From the NCBI RefSeq assembly GCF_014204865.1, contig NZ_JACHMG010000001.1, positions 992,001 through 1,056,000 on the forward strand: a DNA stretch of 64,000 bases. The letters are read 5' to 3'. Each line of letters opens with the position of its first letter. Position 1 is the first letter of the stretch. Of this stretch, positions 1 to 8,796 are shown piece after piece. The position numbers and the translations under genes are program-made. Source of the DNA: Amycolatopsis jiangsuensis. GTDB lineage: Bacteria; Actinomycetota; Actinomycetes; Mycobacteriales; Pseudonocardiaceae. The notes below the pieces were generated by a model. That model was not told the DNA's origin, ran no database searches, and saw only the letters and a program-made list of their open reading frames with translations.

Positions 1-1
1 G

Positions 2-907
2 GGCACGCTGCTGGGCCTGCTCGCCTCGATCGGCATGGCCGAGCTCACGGCGGGCAGCACGGCGGCAGTGCTCGCCACCATCTGCGCTTGCATGTTCTTC
101 GGTTTCTACCTGATCCGGATCTCGTACGCGTGCATGATCTTCTTTCTCACGATCATGCTCGGCCAGCTCTACAGTGCGCTGAACGAGTTCTCCGCGGGCC
201 TGCTCGTGCTACGGCTGGAAGAGACCGCGGCCGGTGCCGCGGTGGGACTGCTGGTGGCGCTGGTCGTCACGCCACTGTCCACTCGCGACACTGTGCGCCA
301 GGCCCGGGACAACCTGCTCGGCGCGCTCGGTGAGCTGCTCTCGGCCGCAGCCACGCGGCTGGGCCGGGCTCCGGGCGAGTCCGACTTCGACGCGTTGGCC
401 CGCACCCTGGACCACCGGCTGTACCAGCTCGCGCTGGTCGCCCGGCCGCTCACCCGCCCGGTGCTCGGCGGCACGACCTCGCCGCGGCTGCGGCACCGGC
501 TCTCCCTCTACGCCGCGCTCGCCACCCACGGCCGCGCGCTCGCGGTGGCGATGCGCAGCCCCGCCGGTACCTGCGCCCGGCATCCGGACGGGCCGGTGGC
601 CGCGTGCACGGCGCTCGCCACCGCGGTCGAGGAGCTTTCCGAGGGGGAACCGGGCGCGGCCCGTCCGGCGGCGGCGGACCCGTTGGCGCGGGCGGATGTG
701 GCGCTGTTCGCCTACACCCCGGCCGCGGCGGGGGACCGGGCGACGGACCCGGTGCTGCGCGCGCTCACCCACGTCTACCACGTGCTGCGTGATCTGACCG
801 CGACCGGGCCGCCCGAGCTGCGGCGGGCGCCCAGTCTGCCCGCGCCGACCGTCCCGCGGCTGTACCGGCAGGTCCGCGCCGGGCTGCCGGTGACCCCGGA
901 CCGGTGA
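2..907 (+). CDS. FUSC-family / aromatic acid exporter-like membrane protein, 3' part
   Basis: The reading frame is open from base 2, so the gene starts outside the window; the ATG at 35 is internal. About 300 residues are visible. The first ~90 hold several hydrophobic segments, followed by a long Arg/Ala-rich soluble part. The pattern of membrane bundle, TPLSTRDTVRQARDNL and a helical cytoplasmic domain resembles FUSC proteins (fusaric acid resistance/YccS-like), which are inner-membrane exporters of aromatic acids or unknown compounds. The substrate cannot be told from the sequence. No downstream partner is coupled to it; 168 non-coding bases separate it from the next gene. Confidence 0.6.
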   Translation, partial: GTLLGLLASIGMAELTAGSTAAVLATICACMFFGFYLIRISYACMIFFLTIMLGQLYSALNEFSAGLLVLRLEETAAGAAVGLLVALVVTPLSTRDTVRQARDNLLGALGELLSAAATRLGRAPGESDFDALARTLDHRLYQLALVARPLTRPVLGGTTSPRLRHRLSLYAALATHGRALAVAMRSPAGTCARHPDGPVAACTALATAVEELSEGEPGAARPAAADPLARADVALFAYTPAAAGDRATDPVLRALTHVYHVLRDLTATGPPELRRAPSLPAPTVPRLYRQVRAGLPVTPDR

Positions 908-1006
908 CCCCGGACCGCGCGGCGTGCGGCTCTTCACGGACCCGGCTCGGATCGGCGCGGTCCGGCGAGGGCGGGTAGTGTCCCAGCATCCGGGAGAGGT
1001 TAGGCC

Positions 1007-1027
1007 ATGATGGTGAATCACCTTCAT
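1007..1027. promoter_or_regulatory. Imperfect 21-bp palindrome before the peptide ABC operon
   Basis: The half sites ATGATGGTGA and TCACCTTCAT flank one central base and match in 9 of 10 positions when folded back. The site lies ~50 bases before the TTG start of the first permease, where an operator would be expected. The binding protein is unknown. Confidence 0.35.
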
Positions 1028-1075
1028 GTTCTTTAGAGTTCGGTAGTCACGTCCTGTTGAACCCCAAGGGAACCG

Positions 1076-2020
1076 TTGTCCGACATCCTGTCGCCGGGCG
1101 GCGCCCCGGTTCCGGCGGCCGCTCCGGCCGCGTCACGGAACCTGTGGCGCGCGCTGCGGCACGACCGCTGGGCCCAGGCCAGCGCCGTCGTCATCGTGCT
1201 GGTGATCCTGACCGCGCTCACCGCGCCGTTGCTGGCGCTGCTCGAGGGGCAGGATCCCTACACCTACCACACGGATCTGCTGAACCCGGCGGACGGCACG
1301 GGGGCCGGTGCGCTCGGCGGGATCAGCGGCAGTCACTGGTTCGGGGTCGAACCGCTCACCGGCCGTGACCTGTTCGCGGTCGTCGCGTACGGGGCGCGCA
1401 CGTCGTTCCTGATCGGGGTCGCCGCGACGGTGGTGTCGGTGCTGCTGGGCGTGCTGCTCGGTGCCAGCGCGGGCTACGTCGGCGGCTGGTGGGACACCGT
1501 GGTGAGTCGCGTGACCGACGTGCTCCTCGGTTTTCCGCAGCTGATCTTCATGATCGCGCTCGGCGCGGTGGCTCCCTCGTCGATCCCGCGGCCGCTGCTG
1601 CTGATCGCGGTGATCGGCCTGTTCGGCTGGCCACGGGTGGCGCGGGTGATCCGGGCGCAGACACTGAGCTTGCGCGGCCGCGACTTCGTGCGTGCCGCGC
1701 GGGCACTCGGCGCGGGCGGCACGCACGTGTTCCGCCGGGAGCTCCTGCCGAACCTCTGGGCGCCGATCATCGTGCTGGCCACGGTGAGCATCCCGGCCAA
1801 CATCGGGCTGGAGGCCGCCCTGTCGTTCCTGGGAGTCGGCATCCCGCCGCCCACGCCCAGCTGGGGCCGGTCCATCAGCGACGCGATCAACTGGGTGCAG
1901 ACCGATCCGATGTTCCTGATCTTCCCCGGCGCCGCGTTGTTCATCGCGACGCTCGCGTTCAACATGCTCGGTGACGGCCTGCGCGACGCGCTCGACCCGA
2001 GGACGGCGGTGCGCCGGTGA
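1076..2020 (+). CDS. Dipeptide/oligopeptide ABC transporter permease, DppC/OppC type
   Basis: A 314-residue inner-membrane permease of a family-5 peptide importer. A first membrane segment (~40-60) is followed by a large extracellular loop and the BPD_transp_1 core. The coupling loop is GRDFVRAARALGAGGTHVF (~200-220), and the C-terminus contains the DppC-type FNMLGDGLRDALDPR. The start is TTG at 1076, with AAGGG just upstream and SDIL as the first residues; no better start lies nearby. Its stop overlaps the GTG of the second permease (GTGA), indicating coupled translation. The order permease C, permease B, binding protein, ATPase differs from the classical dppABCDF order. Confidence 0.88.
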   Translation: MSDILSPGGAPVPAAAPAASRNLWRALRHDRWAQASAVVIVLVILTALTAPLLALLEGQDPYTYHTDLLNPADGTGAGALGGISGSHWFGVEPLTGRDLFAVVAYGARTSFLIGVAATVVSVLLGVLLGASAGYVGGWWDTVVSRVTDVLLGFPQLIFMIALGAVAPSSIPRPLLLIAVIGLFGWPRVARVIRAQTLSLRGRDFVRAARALGAGGTHVFRRELLPNLWAPIIVLATVSIPANIGLEAALSFLGVGIPPPTPSWGRSISDAINWVQTDPMFLIFPGAALFIATLAFNMLGDGLRDALDPRTAVRR

Positions 2021-3015
2021 ACCGCACAGTCCGCTTCGTCGGTGTCCGGCTCGCCGGGATGCTCGCCGTGCTGCTCGTGGTCAGCTTCGCCACGTTCGCC
2101 GTGTTCTACCTGCTGCCCACGGACCCGGCGATGATGTCCTGCGGCAAGCCGTGCACGCCGGAGAACCTGGCGCTGGCACGGCAGTTCATGGGTTTCGACA
2201 AGCCGTGGGGACAGCAGTACCTGGATTTCCTCGGCGGGATCTTCTCCGGGCGCACGTTCGGCACCGGTGCGACCGCGGTCGTGTGCTCGGCGCCGTGCTT
2301 CGGCTATTCCTTCCAGCAGAGCGAATCCGTGCTGACGCTGATCGGCGACCGGCTGCCGGTCACCGTGTCGCTGGCGATCGGCGCCTCGGTGATCTGGCTG
2401 ATCGCCGGGGTCGCGACCGGGGTGTTCTCCGCCCTGCGCCGCGGCCGGTTCACCGACCGGGCGGCGATGACGATCACGCTGGCCGGGGTGTCGGCTCCCG
2501 CCTACCTGGTCGGGCTGCTGGGCATCCTGCTGTTCGGCTTCACCCTGGACATGGTCCCGGTCAACGGGTACGTGCAGTTCGCGCAGAGCCCCGTCGACTG
2601 GGCCTGGCACCTCGTGCTGCCGTGGCTGGTGCTGGCCTTCATCAACGCCGCCGTGTACGCCCGGCTCTCCCGCGGCCAGATGCTGGAGATCATGGGTGAG
2701 GACTTCATCCGCACCGCGCGCGCGTTCGGGCTGCCCGAGCGGCGGGTGATCGGCAAGTACGCACTGCGCAACGTGCTGCTTCCGGTGGTCACCGTGTTCG
2801 CGGTGGACCTCGGCGCGCTGCTGGGCGGGGCGGTGATCACCGAGCGGGTGTTCGCGCTGCCCGGGCTCGGCGGGCTGCTGGTGGACGCGGTGCACCAGGT
2901 GGACCTGCCGGTGCTGATGGGCGTGAGCCTGTTCGCCGCGTTCTTCGTCGTCCTCGCGAACTTCGTGGTGGACGTGCTCTACGGGGTGCTCGACCCCCGT
3001 GCCCGGCTGACCTAG
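2017..3015 (+). CDS. Dipeptide/oligopeptide ABC transporter permease, DppB/OppB type
   Basis: A 332-residue permease pairing with the preceding DppC-type protein to form the membrane channel of a peptide importer. It has an N-terminal membrane anchor (~10-30), the FYLLPTDPA motif typical of DppB, a long external loop with several cysteines (~45-100), and the core with the EAA-like loop EDFIRTARAFGLPERRVI (~228-245). It ends LDPRARLT, as DppB proteins do. The GTG start overlaps the upstream stop. The extra cysteines in the external loop (C43, C47 and a CSAPC cluster near 90) are unusual and could form disulfides; that is inference. Confidence 0.88.
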   Translation: MNRTVRFVGVRLAGMLAVLLVVSFATFAVFYLLPTDPAMMSCGKPCTPENLALARQFMGFDKPWGQQYLDFLGGIFSGRTFGTGATAVVCSAPCFGYSFQQSESVLTLIGDRLPVTVSLAIGASVIWLIAGVATGVFSALRRGRFTDRAAMTITLAGVSAPAYLVGLLGILLFGFTLDMVPVNGYVQFAQSPVDWAWHLVLPWLVLAFINAAVYARLSRGQMLEIMGEDFIRTARAFGLPERRVIGKYALRNVLLPVVTVFAVDLGALLGGAVITERVFALPGLGGLLVDAVHQVDLPVLMGVSLFAAFFVVLANFVVDVLYGVLDPRARLT

Positions 3016-3034
3016 GAAAGGGAACGGAACAACG

Positions 3035-4723
3035 ATGGATCGCAGGGACTTCCTGAAGGCGCTGGGGCTGACCGCCACCGTGTCCGGGGCGGGGGCGCTG
3101 CTCGCCGCGTGCAACGCGAACGAGCAGTCCGGCGCGGGCGGGGCGGTCGCCGTTTCCCGCGGCGGCACGCTGTACGTGCTCTACGACGTCACGTCGATCC
3201 GGCTCGATCCGGCGAAGAGCCAGAACCTGGCGATCACCACGATCAGCCTCCTGCACCGCCGGCTGACCGCGTGGAAGACCTCCGCGGACGGTCCGGCCAC
3301 GGTGGTGCCGGACCTGGCCACCGACACCGGCCGGGCGAGCGCGGACGGCAAGACGTGGACGTTCACGCTCAAGGACGGCCTCAAGATGGCCGACGGCACG
3401 CCGATCACCAGCGCGGAGATCAAGTACGGCATCGAGCGCTCGTTCGATCCCGCGTTCTCCGGGGGCCTCGGCTACCACAAGACGTTGCTGGAGGGGGCGT
3501 CCGGCTACCAGGGCCCGTTCAAGAGCGGGGACCTGGCCTCGATCGAGACGCCGGACCCGAAGACCATCGTGTTCCACCTGGCCCGCCCGTACGGCGACTG
3601 GCCGTGGATCGCCAGCATGCCCGCCTTCGCGCCGGTGCCGAAGGGCAAGGGCACCGACGCGAACTACGATGCGAGCCCGGTCGCCTCCGGCCCGTACGTG
3701 GTGGCCGAGAACACCAAGGGCGTGCGGCTCCGGCTCACGCGCAACCCGAACTGGAACGCGCAGAGCGATCCGGCCCGCTCCGGCCTTCCGGACGCGGTGG
3801 TGATCCAGCTGGGCCAGGACACCGGCGTGATGTCGCAGCGGCTACTGGCCAGCCAGGGCAACGACGCCTACGCGTTCGGCGCGAACTTCGTCAACCCGGC
3901 GCAGCTGGCGCAGATCCGGTCGAACCCGGCGGCGAAGAACCAGCTCGTCACCTCGAAGTCGGGGGCGCTGGCCTACCTGGCGCTGAACACGAAACGCGGT
4001 CCGCTGGCGAATCCGAAGGTGCGCCAGGCGTTCCAGTACGCGGTGGACAAGACCGCCTACCAGATCGCCACCGCGGGCAGTGCCGATCTCGCCGGGCCGA
4101 TCGCGACCACGCTGATCACCGAGGGCATCGCGGGCCGCGAGAAGTTCGACCTGTACCCGGCCCCGCCCGGCGGGGACGTGGCCAAGGCCAAGCAGCTGCT
4201 CACCGAGGCGGGCTTCCCGAACGGACTGGACAATCTGGACTTCCCGGTGTCCACTTCGAACAACGACGCGGACAAGGCGCAGGCCCTGCAGGCAGCACTG
4301 CAGCGCGCCGGGATCCGGACCAAACTCCGTCCGCTCGACGACGACGCTTGGACGGCCGTGGTCACCGGCAACGACGGTGCCTACGACCTGACGCTCGGCT
4401 CGTGGCAGCCGGACTTCCCGAGCGCCAACGCCAATATCCAGCCGTTGTTCGGTACGTCCGAGATCGGCAATGGTGGCTACAACCTGTCGCGGTACTCGGT
4501 GCCGGAGGTCGATGCGCTGATCGAACAGGCGCAGGGCACCGTGGACCAGCAGGCGGCCGGGAAGCTGTGGGCCAAGGCGGACAAGCGGATCCTGCAGGAT
4601 TCGCCGGTGATCCCGCTGATCTACACGCGCAACTCGTTCCTGCACGGGGCGAAGGTGGGCGACTTCGTGATCGGCGAGTTCCCGGCATACCCGAACTACC
4701 TGCAGATGGGCCTGGCGAAGTAG
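3035..4723 (+). CDS. Extracellular solute-binding lipoprotein, family 5 (peptide importer)
   Basis: A 562-residue substrate-binding protein of the peptide importer. The N-terminus carries a twin-arginine motif (RRDFLK, 3-8), a hydrophobic segment and a lipobox LAAC with the lipidated cysteine at 26, so it is probably Tat-exported and lipid-anchored outside the membrane. The SBP_bac_5 fold follows, with family features such as LDPAKS, TWTFTLKDGLKMADGTPI and KVRQAFQYAVDK. The ATG at 3035 has AGGAAAGGG upstream. It lies 19 bases after the permease gene and 4 bases before the ATPase gene. Peptide, nickel and glycoside importers share this fold, so the ligand is open. Confidence 0.9.
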   Translation: MDRRDFLKALGLTATVSGAGALLAACNANEQSGAGGAVAVSRGGTLYVLYDVTSIRLDPAKSQNLAITTISLLHRRLTAWKTSADGPATVVPDLATDTGRASADGKTWTFTLKDGLKMADGTPITSAEIKYGIERSFDPAFSGGLGYHKTLLEGASGYQGPFKSGDLASIETPDPKTIVFHLARPYGDWPWIASMPAFAPVPKGKGTDANYDASPVASGPYVVAENTKGVRLRLTRNPNWNAQSDPARSGLPDAVVIQLGQDTGVMSQRLLASQGNDAYAFGANFVNPAQLAQIRSNPAAKNQLVTSKSGALAYLALNTKRGPLANPKVRQAFQYAVDKTAYQIATAGSADLAGPIATTLITEGIAGREKFDLYPAPPGGDVAKAKQLLTEAGFPNGLDNLDFPVSTSNNDADKAQALQAALQRAGIRTKLRPLDDDAWTAVVTGNDGAYDLTLGSWQPDFPSANANIQPLFGTSEIGNGGYNLSRYSVPEVDALIEQAQGTVDQQAAGKLWAKADKRILQDSPVIPLIYTRNSFLHGAKVGDFVIGEFPAYPNYLQMGLAK

Positions 4724-4727
4724 TCCC

Positions 4728-6344
4728 GTGTCCGAGCAGCTGCTGTCCCTGCGCGACGTCTCCATCCGCTTCGGCGACGTCGAAGCCGTGCGCGAAGCCG
4801 GGTTCGACGTCGCGCCGGGCGAGGTCGTCGCGCTGGTCGGGGAGTCGGGTTCCGGCAAGTCGGTGACCGCGTTGTCGCTGCTGGGCCTGCTCCCGGACAC
4901 CGCGACGGTGACCGGTTCGGCGGTACTGGCCGGCCGAGATCTCTACACTGTGGACGGTACCGAGCGGCGGGCGGTGCGCGGCGGCGAGATCGGCGTGGTG
5001 TTCCAGGAGCCGATGAGCGCGCTGAATCCGGTGTTCCGCATCGGCACCCAGCTCGTGGACGCCGTCCGCGCGCACCGGAAGGTGTCCAGGGCCCACGCCC
5101 GGGAACGGGTGCGGGAGCTGCTGGAGATCGTCGAGCTGGACGCGCGGCGGGTGCTGCGGTCGTATCCGCACGAGCTGTCCGGTGGCCAGCTGCAACGGGT
5201 GATGATCGCCGCGGCGCTGGTGCACGAGCCGGCGCTGCTGGTCGCGGACGAGCCGACCACCGCGCTGGACGTGACCGTGCAGGCGGGCATTCTGGCTTTG
5301 CTGCGGTCCCTGCGGGACCGGCTCGGTACCTCGATCCTGCTCGTCACGCACGACATGGGCGTGGTCGCGGACGTCGCGGACCGGGTCGTGGTGCTGCGTG
5401 AGGGCCGGGTCGTCGAGCAGAACACCGTCGCCGGGTTGTTCGCCGCACCGCAGGCGGACTACACCCGGGAGTTGCTGGATTCCGTGCTGTCACTGGGTTC
5501 CGGCGCGGCCTCGCCGCGTCGGCCGGAGGCCGAGCCGCTCGTCACGGTGACCGATCTGGAGGTGACCTACCGGGTGGGCGGCGGGGCGCCGCCGGTGCGC
5601 GCGGTGGACGGGGTGTCGCTGAGCATCGGCGCGGACGAGGTGCTCGGGCTGGTCGGGGAATCCGGGTCCGGCAAGAGCACCATCTCCTCGGTCCTGACCG
5701 GGCTGGTCGCGCCGTCGGCCGGCGAGGTCCGGATCGGCGGGGTGGACCTGCGGGCGGCGAACGCGCGGGCCCGGCGGGAAATCCGTCGGCAGGTCGGGAT
5801 CGTGTTCCAGAACCCGGCGTCCGCGCTCAACCCGCGGGCGACGATCGGCGCGAGCATCGCCGAACCCCTGGTGGTGCACGAGGCACGCGGCGAGCACCGG
5901 GAACGGGTGGCGGAACTGCTGTCCGCGGTGCGGCTCGACCCGGCCTGGTCCGGCCGGTACCCGCACGAGCTGTCCGGCGGCCAGCGCCAGCGAGTCGGCA
6001 TCGCGCGGGCACTGGCGCTGCGGCCGCGGCTGCTGATCGCGGACGAGCCGACGAGCGCGCTCGACGTGTCCGTGCAGGCCTCGGTGCTGGAGCTGCTGTC
6101 GCAACTGCAGCGGGAGCTGGCCTTCGCCTGCCTGTTCATCAGCCACGATCTTGCCGTGGTGGAACGGGTCGCGGACCGCGTCGCAGTGCTGCACCGCGGG
6201 CGCGTGGTGGAGGAGGGGCCGGTGTCGGAGGTACTGGGCTCGCCGCGAGAGGACTACACCCGGCGCCTGGTGGCGGCCGCTCCCGTGGCCGACCCCGAGC
6301 AACAGCGGGAAAGGCGGGAGGCCTGGCGCACGCTGTCGGGCTGA
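4728..6344 (+). CDS. Peptide ABC transporter double ATPase (DppD-DppF fusion)
   Basis: A 538-residue protein with two full ABC ATPase domains in tandem, supplying both energising subunits of the importer on one chain. Domain 1 has Walker A GESGSGKS (38-45), signature LSGGQ and Walker B LLVADEPT. Domain 2 begins near residue 265 with a second GESGSGKS, LSGGQRQR and LLIADEPTSALDVSVQ. Fused pairs of this kind are common in actinobacteria. The GTG start lies 4 bases after the binding-protein stop, so coupling replaces a clear ribosome site. It completes the four-gene transporter. Confidence 0.92.
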   Translation: MSEQLLSLRDVSIRFGDVEAVREAGFDVAPGEVVALVGESGSGKSVTALSLLGLLPDTATVTGSAVLAGRDLYTVDGTERRAVRGGEIGVVFQEPMSALNPVFRIGTQLVDAVRAHRKVSRAHARERVRELLEIVELDARRVLRSYPHELSGGQLQRVMIAAALVHEPALLVADEPTTALDVTVQAGILALLRSLRDRLGTSILLVTHDMGVVADVADRVVVLREGRVVEQNTVAGLFAAPQADYTRELLDSVLSLGSGAASPRRPEAEPLVTVTDLEVTYRVGGGAPPVRAVDGVSLSIGADEVLGLVGESGSGKSTISSVLTGLVAPSAGEVRIGGVDLRAANARARREIRRQVGIVFQNPASALNPRATIGASIAEPLVVHEARGEHRERVAELLSAVRLDPAWSGRYPHELSGGQRQRVGIARALALRPRLLIADEPTSALDVSVQASVLELLSQLQRELAFACLFISHDLAVVERVADRVAVLHRGRVVEEGPVSEVLGSPREDYTRRLVAAAPVADPEQQRERREAWRTLSG

Positions 6345-6533
6345 GGCGACGAGGTCCGCACCGGGCAGGAGGCGGGGTTCGGGCCGGCGAGCAGCTGCGC
6401 GTATCCGGCGAGAAGATCGCCGTCCGGATCGGGCGCGCCGGAGCGGAAAGCCTCCCGTTCGGCGGAACCGCCGTACCGCAACCATTTCTCGATGCCTGGG
6501 TGCGCGCAGCTTCTCCAGATCGGTGATCCGCAT
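6345..6533 (-). pseudogene. Possible frameshifted small hypothetical gene
   Basis: The 324 bases between the transporter and the secreted protein contain no intact gene. On the minus strand an ATG at 6533 opens MRITDLEKL. If one base is skipped just after this, the reading continues as AHPGIEKWLRYGGSAEREAF and then a plausible coding-like stretch (GAPDPDGDLLAGYAQLLAGP) before running antisense into the ATPase gene. This looks like a small (~60 residue) gene broken by one extra base. I recognise no family and see no good ribosome site. It could also be a chance open frame in GC-rich DNA. Confidence 0.25.
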
Positions 6534-6668
6534 CCGTCGAGTTGACCGGCGCCCGCCGGTGAGCCGGATCACCGGCGCCGGGACGTGTGGCTGCGCCGAG
6601 TGGCGGAAAGCCGTCCTCCTACGAGGCCGGAACGGCTTCGTCACCACGGAGGAAAAGGAGAACTTCCG

Positions 6669-7088
6669 ATGCAGAAGAACGTGCGCCGTGTCGTTGCCGC
6701 CAGCGCGCTCGCCCTGCCGCTGACGCTGGGGGCCGCGGGGATCGCCTCCGCCGAGAGCTACCACGACACCTCCACGTCCGCGAGCTCGGAGGGCGTCACG
6801 ACCAGCTCGACCAGCGCCGACTCGGGAACCGGATCCGACGGCGCGTCCTTCGACCAGAACGACAGCACCGCCGGCCCGGACGGCGCGGGTAGCGACCGGA
6901 CCCACGCCACCACCGGAGGCAACGGCAACGGTGGCGGGTACGAGCAGGGCAGCGAGTGGGCTGGTCCGGAGGGCGCCACGTCCGACCACACCAGCGCCAC
7001 CATCGGCGACAACGGCAGCAGCGACAGCCAGGACACCGGCTCGCAGCACGGCGTGCTGTCCGGCGCGCTCGGCGTCCCGGGTCTCTGA
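6669..7088 (+). CDS. Secreted Ser/Thr/Gly/Asp-rich protein with internal repeat
   Basis: A 139-residue exported protein of unknown function. A clear signal peptide (positive QKNVRR, hydrophobic core, predicted cleavage after IASA at 28) is followed by a low-complexity region rich in Ser, Thr, Gly and Asp without cysteines. Two imperfect copies are visible: GPDGAGSDRTHATTGGNGN and GPEGATSDHTSATIGDNGS. The ATG at 6669 has AAGGAG eight bases upstream. It stands alone between the transporter and the next gene. The composition suggests a surface-exposed or wall-associated protein; no catalytic motif is present. Confidence 0.75.
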   Translation: MQKNVRRVVAASALALPLTLGAAGIASAESYHDTSTSASSEGVTTSSTSADSGTGSDGASFDQNDSTAGPDGAGSDRTHATTGGNGNGGGYEQGSEWAGPEGATSDHTSATIGDNGSSDSQDTGSQHGVLSGALGVPGL

Positions 7089-7201
7089 TCGGCTGAACGA
7101 CCGCCGGCCGCTCCGCAGGGCGGGTTTACAAGATCGGTGGCCGGTCTCTAGGCTCTGGCCGCCGGTCGTGCCGCGCGGGCCCCCGGCGGGCGGAGGTCGG
7201 G

Positions 7202-7912
7202 ATGGCGGGCACGGAACCGGGTGGCGCCGGCGATCTGGAGTCGGTCGCGAAGCTGGTGCGGATGTCCGAGACGGCACCGATGCCCCGGATCGACGCGGCG
7301 GAACCCACCCGCGTGCAGCGCCGACAGCAGGCGGCCGATGGCACGCCTGCGCTGTCCGGCGCGTTCGGCGGTGCCCTGGACGACGCGAGTGGTTCCGCGG
7401 CAGGGCAACTGGCCGCGGCCGGTGGCCCGGTCACGGAGGAACTGGCGAGCCTCGACGATCTGCTCGACGGCTCCGCACCGGGAGACACCGCCCGGGGAGG
7501 TACCGCACCGCCGCCGGACTGGCGTCCGGCGCGGTACCTGATCGTCGCCGGCGCCGCGGTGGTCGTGCTCGGTGGGCTCGGCACGTGGGCGTTGTGGCCG
7601 GCTCCCTCGGGCGGCACCGCCGGGCAGCCGGTCGGACCACCGCCAGCGGCACCGTCCTCGTCCACGTCGGCCGCACCGTCGGCCGTCACGACTCTCACCG
7701 GCGGTCCGACCACGACACCGGCCCCGGCGACCGACGAGGTGCGGGACACCACGGTCCGCGCCACCAGCAAGGAAGACGCGCCGCGGCAGACCCGGCGCAG
7801 GCCCGCGACCTCCGCACCCCGGGACCCGGCCGGGGAGTTCGGCTCGGCCGTCAGCTCGTATCTGCAGCAGTGGAGCGAGCGCGGGTACCCGCCGCATCGT
7901 TGGCAGCGCTGA
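7202..7912 (+). CDS. Hypothetical single-pass membrane protein
   Basis: A 236-residue protein of unknown function. Residues 1-100 are soluble and Ala/Gly/Asp-rich; one hydrophobic segment lies at ~103-125 (YLIVAGAAVVVLGGLG); the remainder is Pro/Ser/Thr-rich and ends in a short structured tail (SYLQQWSERGYPPH). This layout, with a cytoplasmic N-terminus, one membrane helix and a disordered outer linker, is common in actinobacterial envelope proteins and anti-sigma-like factors, but I see no zinc-binding anti-sigma motif. The ATG at 7202 follows GGAGG. It converges with the erm gene. Confidence 0.65.
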   Translation: MAGTEPGGAGDLESVAKLVRMSETAPMPRIDAAEPTRVQRRQQAADGTPALSGAFGGALDDASGSAAGQLAAAGGPVTEELASLDDLLDGSAPGDTARGGTAPPPDWRPARYLIVAGAAVVVLGGLGTWALWPAPSGGTAGQPVGPPPAAPSSSTSAAPSAVTTLTGGPTTTPAPATDEVRDTTVRATSKEDAPRQTRRRPATSAPRDPAGEFGSAVSSYLQQWSERGYPPHRWQR

Positions 7913-7923
7913 CCGGAAGCTGT

Positions 7924-8685
7924 TCACCGCACCCGGTCCCACAGCGAGGCCCACTGCCGGGCAGTCAGCTCTCGCGGTAAGGCCGCCGGGCGCACGCCCT
8001 CGTCGGCGAGCCACCGCCGGGTGGCGCGGGTGCCGAGGTAGCCGGTGCGGGGAAGGATCCCGGCCAGCCCCTGGCCACGTCCGGTGAACACCCGTCGGAC
8101 GAACTCCTGATACGCGTCGCGTTCGGCGACCAGAGGTTCGGTGCGCCGGGTGATGACGAGGATCCCGCCGTCGACTGCCGGGCGCGGCCGAAAGGCGTGC
8201 GCCGGAACGCGGGCGGGCACGGTGAAGCCGTACCAGGGCCACCAGGCCGCGGTCAGCTGGGAGGCGCCGCCGATGCCGGCGCGGCGGCGCGCGACTTCCC
8301 ATTGCACGAGCAGCACCGCCAGTTCCCAGTGCGGATGTCGCAGCAGCCTGCGCAGCGCGGCGGTGGTGAGGTGGAAGGGCAGATTGCCGACGACGGTGTG
8401 CCGGAAGCCGGGCAGCCGGTGCCGCAACAGGTCGTCCTGCACGACCCGGACGTTGTCCGGAGTACGGCGGGCCAGGTGCCGCGCCCGCCGCGGATCGAGC
8501 TCGACAGCGGTGATCGGCCGGCCGGACCGGCTCAGTGGCACGGTGAGCGCGCCGTCACCGGCGCCGAGTTCCAGCAGGGGACCGGTGGTGCGGGCGGCGG
8601 CCGCGCAGAGGGTGGCGATGGTGGCCGGGTCGGTGAGGAAGTTCTGACCGAGCTCGTGCCGGCCCCCGTAGGGGTGAGCAGACAT
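7924..8685 (-). CDS. erm: 23S rRNA (adenine-N6)-methyltransferase, Erm family
   Basis: A 253-residue Erm enzyme, expected to methylate A2058 of 23S rRNA and give macrolide-lincosamide-streptogramin B resistance. It starts GGRHELGQNFLTDP, has the SAM-binding motif LELGAGDGALT (~39-49), acidic motif VELDP and catalytic motif VVGNLPFHLT (N-L-P-F of the Erm/KsgA family). The length and NLPF fit actinobacterial Erm rather than KsgA. The ATG at 8685 has GGAG 11 bases upstream; a GTG at 8697 is a second option. Upstream sequence encodes an ErmC-like leader peptide, so expression is probably induced by ribosome stalling. The ABC exporter gene pair is divergent. Confidence 0.88.
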   Translation of the reverse strand: MSAHPYGGRHELGQNFLTDPATIATLCAAAARTTGPLLELGAGDGALTVPLSRSGRPITAVELDPRRARHLARRTPDNVRVVQDDLLRHRLPGFRHTVVGNLPFHLTTAALRRLLRHPHWELAVLLVQWEVARRRAGIGGASQLTAAWWPWYGFTVPARVPAHAFRPRPAVDGGILVITRRTEPLVAERDAYQEFVRRVFTGRGQGLAGILPRTGYLGTRATRRWLADEGVRPAALPRELTARQWASLWDRVR

Positions 8686-8693
8686 GGGTGTGA

Positions 8694-8796
8694 GCACTCC
8701 GCGGAAGAAGGCGAACCGGGCGGCGGGCGCCCGGCGGGGACGGCGTGGAGTGCGGCGGAGCGGGAAGTCCTGGATTCCGCCGCTAGAAGCGACGGA
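8694..8796 (-). promoter_or_regulatory. Translational attenuator of erm: competing hairpins
   Basis: Read on the minus strand, four segments can pair. Segment 1 is UCCGUCGC (8796-8789, inside the leader codons); segment 2 is GCGGCGGA (8783-8776); segment 3 is UCCGCCGCACUCC (8759-8747); segment 4 is GGAGUGC (8700-8694), which contains the erm ribosome-binding GGAG. Segments 1:2 form 8 pairs (one G-U) with a 5-base loop. Segments 3:4 form 7 perfect pairs that hide the ribosome site. Segments 2:3 form 8 perfect pairs. This is the switch geometry known from ermC. Pairs 2:3 and 3:4 share only two bases, so exclusivity needs a folding calculation. Confidence 0.65.

Noticed and set aside
1474..3168. 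564-residue open frame on the minus strand, antisense to the peptide permeases
   Set aside because: It is a GC-bias shadow: His/Arg/Gln/Pro-rich composition, no family pattern, and both sense genes are clearly real.
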